19,277 nt of DNA from positions 1 through 19,277 of the forward strand of contig CAOMFZ010000016.1 of the NCBI GenBank assembly GCA_948482415.1, written 5' to 3'. This DNA is from an uncultured Mailhella sp. GTDB lineage: Bacteria > Desulfobacterota > Desulfovibrionia > Desulfovibrionales > Desulfovibrionaceae. Shown one piece after another: positions 15,449 to 19,277 of the stretch. Made by a program: the position numbers and the translations under genes. Position 1 is the stretch's first letter, and the number at the start of each line of letters is the position of its first letter. The notes beneath the pieces were generated by a model. That model had not been told where the DNA came from, ran no database searches, and worked only from the letters and a program-made list of their open reading frames with translations.

Positions 15449-16717
15449 ATGAGCGATTTAAAAAAAATGTATAGTCAAATTGTGCATGATGAATTTCCGG
15501 AAACCCTCAAAATTACCTTGGGGGATAAAGAAATCTGCTATAAAAAACGCACATGGGATATGGACGGCGAAATCCGCGGACTTCGTTACGGCGAAAACCC
15601 TGACCAGCCTGCTGCCCTTTATGCCATGGAAAGCGGGGAACTTGACCTTGGCAATAAAAAATGGCGTCACGCAAAACAGGGCATTTCTTCCACACTGACC
15701 GAAGCACAAATGATTCAGGCAGGCAAACACCCCGGAAAAACCAATCTCACCGACGTGGATAATGCTGCCAATATTCTGCAATATTTGACGAAAAAACCGG
15801 CTGCAACCATTTTAAAACACAACAATCCCTGCGGCACGGCATGGCAGGACAGCCTTGAAAGCGCCATGAATAAAGCTTTCTGGGCGGACAGAATTGCGGC
15901 TTTCGGCGGTGCTGTTGTGGTTAACCGCGCGCTCGATAAAGCAACGGCTGAACTTATTTCTTCCCAGTATTTTGAAGTGGTGGCTGCGCCAAGCTTTGAA
16001 GACGGCACCGTGGACATTTTGAAATCACGCAAAAATCTGCGCATTATGGAATTGCCCCAGTTAGGACGTTTGGAAGAATACTGCGGCACTCCGTTTCTTG
16101 ACATAAAGAGCCTCATGGACGGCGGACTGATTATTCAGCAGTCCTTTGTCAACCGTATCCGCACGGCTCAGGATTTTATTCCTGCCACTGCCATGGATAA
16201 GGAAGGCAAATCATATACCACAAGAACAGCAACCCCTGACGAAGTGGAAGATCTCCTCTTTGCATGGGCTGTGGAAGCCGGCGTTACTTCCAACTCTGTC
16301 ATTTTCGTCAAAGACGGCGCAACCGTAGGTATTGGCACAGGTGAACAGGACCGTGTCGGCTGCGTGGAACTCACTGTGCACAAAACCTATACCAAGTATG
16401 CGGATTCTATTATTTACCACCGTCACCAAAAATCCCTGTACGAATGGCAGCTCTTAGCGCTCAAAGACGCAAAGGCAAAAGAAGAACTGGACGAAGTTAT
16501 GGCTGAAACCGCCAAAGCAAAAGGCGGACTGATTGGCACACGCATGGTTTCTGACGGATTTTTCCCCTTCCGTGACGGCGTGGATACTGCTGCTGCCCAA
16601 GGCGTTTGCGCAATTGCTCAGCCCGGCGGCTCTTTGCGCGATTTTGAAGTTATTCAGGCTTGCAACGAAAAAAATATTGCCATGCTCTTTACAGGGCAGC
16701 GCTCTTTCAAGCACTAG
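15449..16717 (+). CDS. purH: AICAR formyltransferase (PurH without the IMP cyclohydrolase domain)
   Basis: Catalyses formyl transfer from 10-formyl-tetrahydrofolate to AICAR, the penultimate step of IMP synthesis. The 422-residue product carries the AICARFT signatures: LRYGENPDQPAALY near residues 45-58, the catalytic K123-H124 in KHNNPCG, FGGAVVVN, and the ending DGFFPFRDGVDTAA...QPGGS.RD..VI...FTG.R.FKH. The MGS-like IMP cyclohydrolase domain that begins ordinary bifunctional PurH (about 200 residues) is absent; the start is clean, with AGGGGA before the ATG, so this is not a truncation. Cyclohydrolase must be supplied by a separate gene, as in other Desulfovibrionaceae-like split systems. 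Last gene of the ileS operon. Confidence 0.92.
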   Translation: MSDLKKMYSQIVHDEFPETLKITLGDKEICYKKRTWDMDGEIRGLRYGENPDQPAALYAMESGELDLGNKKWRHAKQGISSTLTEAQMIQAGKHPGKTNLTDVDNAANILQYLTKKPAATILKHNNPCGTAWQDSLESAMNKAFWADRIAAFGGAVVVNRALDKATAELISSQYFEVVAAPSFEDGTVDILKSRKNLRIMELPQLGRLEEYCGTPFLDIKSLMDGGLIIQQSFVNRIRTAQDFIPATAMDKEGKSYTTRTATPDEVEDLLFAWAVEAGVTSNSVIFVKDGATVGIGTGEQDRVGCVELTVHKTYTKYADSIIYHRHQKSLYEWQLLALKDAKAKEELDEVMAETAKAKGGLIGTRMVSDGFFPFRDGVDTAAAQGVCAIAQPGGSLRDFEVIQACNEKNIAMLFTGQRSFKH

Positions 16718-16728
16718 AATATTTACGT

Positions 16729-16839
16729 TAAATCTTGAGAATTTTGCAGGGAAAGAACTTTTGAAAAAGTTCTCTCCCTGCACCTTCTCTCAAAACTTTT
16801 TAATATAAAAGTGTATAAAAATAAAATTCTCAAGATTTA
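16729..16839. repeat. Nested inverted-repeat element, complete copy
   Basis: A perfect 17-bp inverted repeat (TAAATCTTGAGAATTTT at 16729-16745, complement at 16823-16839) encloses two hairpins. The first (16746-16781) has arms GCAGGGAAAGAACTTTT / AAAAGTTCTCTCCCTGC with one A-C mismatch. The second (16795-16812) has arms ACTTTT / AAAAGT. As RNA it would fold into a three-way junction. A related sequence begins at 19212. It lies between purH and the RNB nuclease gene and may also end or protect the purH message. The type resembles the structured intergenic repeats of REP/MITE style; no transposase is nearby. Confidence 0.8.
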
Positions 16840-16857
16840 CCGGAATTGCTCTAAAAT

Positions 16858-16879
16858 AAGGGCAGGATATCCTGCCCTT
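16858..16879. promoter_or_regulatory. 22-bp perfect palindrome before the RNB nuclease gene
   Basis: AAGGGCAGGAT followed directly by its own reverse complement, ending TTTCTC on the plus strand. It lies 16 bp before the RNB start, just ahead of its Shine-Dalgarno AAGGA (16886-16890). It could be a weak terminator of the ileS operon (the T-run is only three), an operator, or a hairpin in the RNB leader that tunes its translation or decay. Confidence 0.55.
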
Positions 16880-16895
16880 TCTCATAAGGAATACC

Positions 16896-19178
16896 ATGGC
16901 TATCAAAGCAGGCTTACTTGTTGAATTTATGCAGGATAATGTCCCCACTCCCGGCTATGTTTTAGACGAACAGGGGGGAAAATTTCGGCTGCTCCTTGCC
17001 AACAGGCGGGAAATAAATTTAACGCAGGCGCGCCTTTTGCCCTGGACAGGACCGGCCATTAATGCTTCATCTAAAGACGATATTATTTCTGCGCTTATCA
17101 GTCATAAAGAAGCCCGCCAAAAAATCAGGGAACAAGTCAATGTCCTTGAACTTTGGGAAATGAGTCAGGGGGAAGTCACAGAAGAAAGTGCGGAATTTTT
17201 TGCCGGTCTTATGGAAAGTGAAGTAACGCCCGATACTGCTGCCGGCTATGCCCATGCGCTTTTGGAATATAAAAACCATTTTAAATTCCAAAATCCGCTT
17301 TTTGAAGTCTTTAATCAGGAAACAGTCGAAGCAAAGCTTTTGGCAGAAAAACAGCTCAAAGAAAAAACTGCCCTTATTTCAGGGGGAGCCGAATGGTTTA
17401 AACATCTTTGGGATTTATACTGCAAACACCAGTATATTTCTGAAAAAGACCAAGCCTTTGAACCAAAAGAACCTGTTTTGAGTACACTGAAAAATCTTCT
17501 CTTTAAACACATGGCAGAAACGGAAAGCCATGAGGAAAATATTTTGTGGAAGCAGGTTACCAAACAAATTCCTGACGAAACATACCTTGCCTATTATTTG
17601 GCTGTGACCTGGAAACTGGTGCCTGAACATTATAATTTTTGGCTTTCTAAAATTGATTATGACCGCACGGAAGGCTTTGCCAAGCCCTTTGAGCAGGAAC
17701 TTGCCCAAATTCAAGCGCTTTCCAAAAACATTGCCGAGCAAAATAACAGCGTGTTCTCTCCGCTTCCTGCCGAACAAAAGCAGTATAGAAATGCCCTGCA
17801 CTGTGATTTAACCGATACTAAAGAGATTTGCAGTGTTTTTTCAAATACATGCAGCAAAGAATTTATCAGCATTGACAGTGCCGGCACCAAAGATATTGAC
17901 GACGCATTTTCTTTTACAGAAAACCCGGACGGCACAAAGGAACTCGTTGTCAGTCTTGCCTGTCCTGCTTTTTTTTGGCAGTTCCAAAGCGATTTTGATA
18001 AAATTATTTCCAAACGCTGTACCAGTATTTATTTACCGGAACAAACTCTGCACATGCTTCCCGAAGTGCTTTCCACAAACGCCTTTAGCCTTGTGGAACA
18101 GCAAACTCGCCCCTCCATGCTGATAAAAGCTGTCTATGACAAGGATAATAACCTCATTGACAGTGAACTGTTTTTTGCAAAAGTAACTATTCGGGATAAT
18201 TTACAATATCTCGCCTGTGAAGAAGTGCTGACAAAAGAAAATGAAGAAAATGCCTTAGATTTTGCACAGGCTTTGGATAACAATTTTGCACAAAATTATT
18301 ATCCTGTAAACTATGAAAAATATGCACCCGCAGAAGAAGCACGGGCAAAAGCGTTAAAGTATAAAGATACCCTTGAGAAAGCCTATGCCTTTGCCAATGC
18401 CTGTTTGCAGAAACGCATTGAAAACGGCGCGGTCATTATCGAGCGCGATGATTACGATGTTTTCCTTGAGGGTGAAGAAAGCAAAACAATAGTCCATATT
18501 GAAGCCATGCCCCAAAGCCCAAGAGCTCAGCTTATTGTGTCTGAAATCATGGTGATTGCCAATTCCATTGCGGCGAATTTTGCTGTGCAGAATAATATTT
18601 CTCTGCTCTTTAGAACCCAAAATGTCGGCATGCCCAGAGAAATGGCAGGCGTGTGGAAAAAACCGCAGGACATTGCCAAAGTTGCCCGTCTGCTCAGTCC
18701 CGCCATTGCGGAAATCGAGGCAAAACCCCATACAGGTTTGGGGCTGAAAGCCTATAGCCCCATTACCTCTCCTCTGCGCCGCTACGGAGATTTGGTCAAT
18801 CAAGCCCAAATTATGCACTTTCATTTCTTTGGGACTCCTCTTTTTGCAAAAGAAGAAATGGAAACAATGCTTATGCATTATAATATGTATAACGGGCTGG
18901 CAGGACAGGTACAGCGCAGCAGACCGCGCTACTGGCGCTTTATCTTTATGCAGCAGGAAGCAAAACGGCAAGGGGAAAACTGCTCATTCCACGGCATTAT
19001 TTCTGATGAAAATGATATGTATGTGACCGTCAGCCTGACACGCGAACAAGTCCTTGTGCGGGCAAAACGCCAGCTTTTTGGCGATAAGGCACAGCTTGGA
19101 CAGGAAGTGCTGCTGCGTCTTGGAAAAATCAATCCCCTGCTCTTTGAAGTCAGCATTATGAAAGTGCAGGAATTATAA
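16896..19178 (+). CDS. RNase II-family exoribonuclease (RNB domain)
   Basis: Processive 3'-to-5' hydrolytic exoribonuclease. The 760-residue product contains an RNB catalytic domain with the magnesium-binding aspartates D327, D333, D335 and D336 in SIDSAGTKDIDDAF, at the same spacing as in E. coli RNase II, and TSPLRRYGDL with R628/R629 near the end of the domain. The N-terminal 320 residues begin KAGLLVEFMQDNVPTPGYVLD, more like the SH3-like opening of cyanobacterial and plastid RNB proteins than the twin cold-shock domains of E. coli RNase II; a C-terminal S1-like segment is short. AAGGA precedes the ATG. It has its own terminator and is probably transcribed separately from or weakly linked to purH. 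Whether it acts as RNase II or R cannot be told. Confidence 0.92.
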   Translation: MAIKAGLLVEFMQDNVPTPGYVLDEQGGKFRLLLANRREINLTQARLLPWTGPAINASSKDDIISALISHKEARQKIREQVNVLELWEMSQGEVTEESAEFFAGLMESEVTPDTAAGYAHALLEYKNHFKFQNPLFEVFNQETVEAKLLAEKQLKEKTALISGGAEWFKHLWDLYCKHQYISEKDQAFEPKEPVLSTLKNLLFKHMAETESHEENILWKQVTKQIPDETYLAYYLAVTWKLVPEHYNFWLSKIDYDRTEGFAKPFEQELAQIQALSKNIAEQNNSVFSPLPAEQKQYRNALHCDLTDTKEICSVFSNTCSKEFISIDSAGTKDIDDAFSFTENPDGTKELVVSLACPAFFWQFQSDFDKIISKRCTSIYLPEQTLHMLPEVLSTNAFSLVEQQTRPSMLIKAVYDKDNNLIDSELFFAKVTIRDNLQYLACEEVLTKENEENALDFAQALDNNFAQNYYPVNYEKYAPAEEARAKALKYKDTLEKAYAFANACLQKRIENGAVIIERDDYDVFLEGEESKTIVHIEAMPQSPRAQLIVSEIMVIANSIAANFAVQNNISLLFRTQNVGMPREMAGVWKKPQDIAKVARLLSPAIAEIEAKPHTGLGLKAYSPITSPLRRYGDLVNQAQIMHFHFFGTPLFAKEEMETMLMHYNMYNGLAGQVQRSRPRYWRFIFMQQEAKRQGENCSFHGIISDENDMYVTVSLTREQVLVRAKRQLFGDKAQLGQEVLLRLGKINPLLFEVSIMKVQEL

Positions 19179-19203
19179 AAGCCGTATGACACGGCATTTT
19201 ATT
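19177..19203 (+). terminator. Intrinsic terminator of the RNB nuclease gene
   Basis: GCCGT (19181-19185) and ACGGC (19191-19195) form a short stem with a 5-nt loop, extended by flanking AAAA/TTTT pairing past one unpaired A. ATTTTATT follows. It begins at the stop codon of the RNB gene. The stem is short, so termination may be partial. Confidence 0.6.
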
Positions 19204-19211
19204 AACCTTAA

Positions 19212-19277
19212 AGCATTCCCGGTAAATCTTGCGACTTTTCTACGCAGGGGAAAAACTTTAGCTCTGCTGTCCATTTG
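19212..19277 (+). repeat. Partial second copy of the nested inverted-repeat element
   Basis: Positions 19212-19239 match the complement of 16823-16850 at 24 of 28 bases, including the stretch GGTAAATCTTG. The next block GCAGGGGAAAAACTTTA (19244-19260) resembles the first-hairpin arm of the complete copy (14 of 17). The element is in the same orientation as the left end of the complete copy and is cut by the window edge, so its right half is unseen. Confidence 0.7.

Overview
The window looks like the chromosome of an AT-rich, gut-type member of the Desulfovibrionaceae (Bilophila/Desulfovibrio/Taurinivorans relatives). This is inferred from three things: the gene order ileS-lspA-small membrane gene-cpoB-ferredoxin-purH-RNB nuclease, a formyltransferase-only PurH, and the style of the transporters. 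No rRNA, tRNA, CRISPR array, insertion sequence or phage gene was seen. The right half (about 9.0-19.2 kb) is housekeeping DNA with moderate GC. The left half (about 0.1-8.8 kb) is visibly AT-richer; hand-counted lines inside the LysR gene run at about 30-35% GC, against about 50% in ileS.

Left region. A sodium:alanine/glycine symporter gene on the minus strand, ending in a strong intrinsic terminator, is divergent from a LysR-type regulator gene on the plus strand. The LysR gene runs tail-to-tail into a six-gene minus-strand operon, transcribed in this order: tctB, tctA, an arylsulfotransferase-like beta-propeller, an amidohydrolase-fold protein, a TctC-type periplasmic binding protein, and a second amidohydrolase-fold protein. 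Spacings are 11-40 bp and each gene has a good Shine-Dalgarno sequence. The likely logic is that TctC captures an organic anion in the periplasm, TctAB imports it, and the propeller and the two amidohydrolase-fold proteins process it under LysR control. The two amidohydrolase-fold proteins have both lost the HxH metal motif (replaced by Arg-x-Arg) and the catalytic Asp. The propeller has no signal peptide. This cluster is the best candidate in the window for an undescribed catabolic system; its substrate cannot be read from the sequence.

Middle. Two genes of the nickel-pincer cofactor pathway, larB and a short larC with a His-rich head and no LarC2 domain, are read on the plus strand, possibly from a leaderless transcript.

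Right region. ileS, lspA, a small PLDc_N-type membrane gene, the lipoprotein gene cpoB, a NIL-domain 2x[4Fe-4S] ferredoxin and the AICAR-formyltransferase purH form a tightly spaced plus-strand operon with gaps of 3-15 bp. After purH comes a structured intergenic repeat (17-bp outer inverted repeat enclosing two hairpins), a 22-bp palindrome, and a gene for an RNase II-family exoribonuclease with its own terminator. A second, partial copy of the repeat starts just after that terminator and runs off the window.
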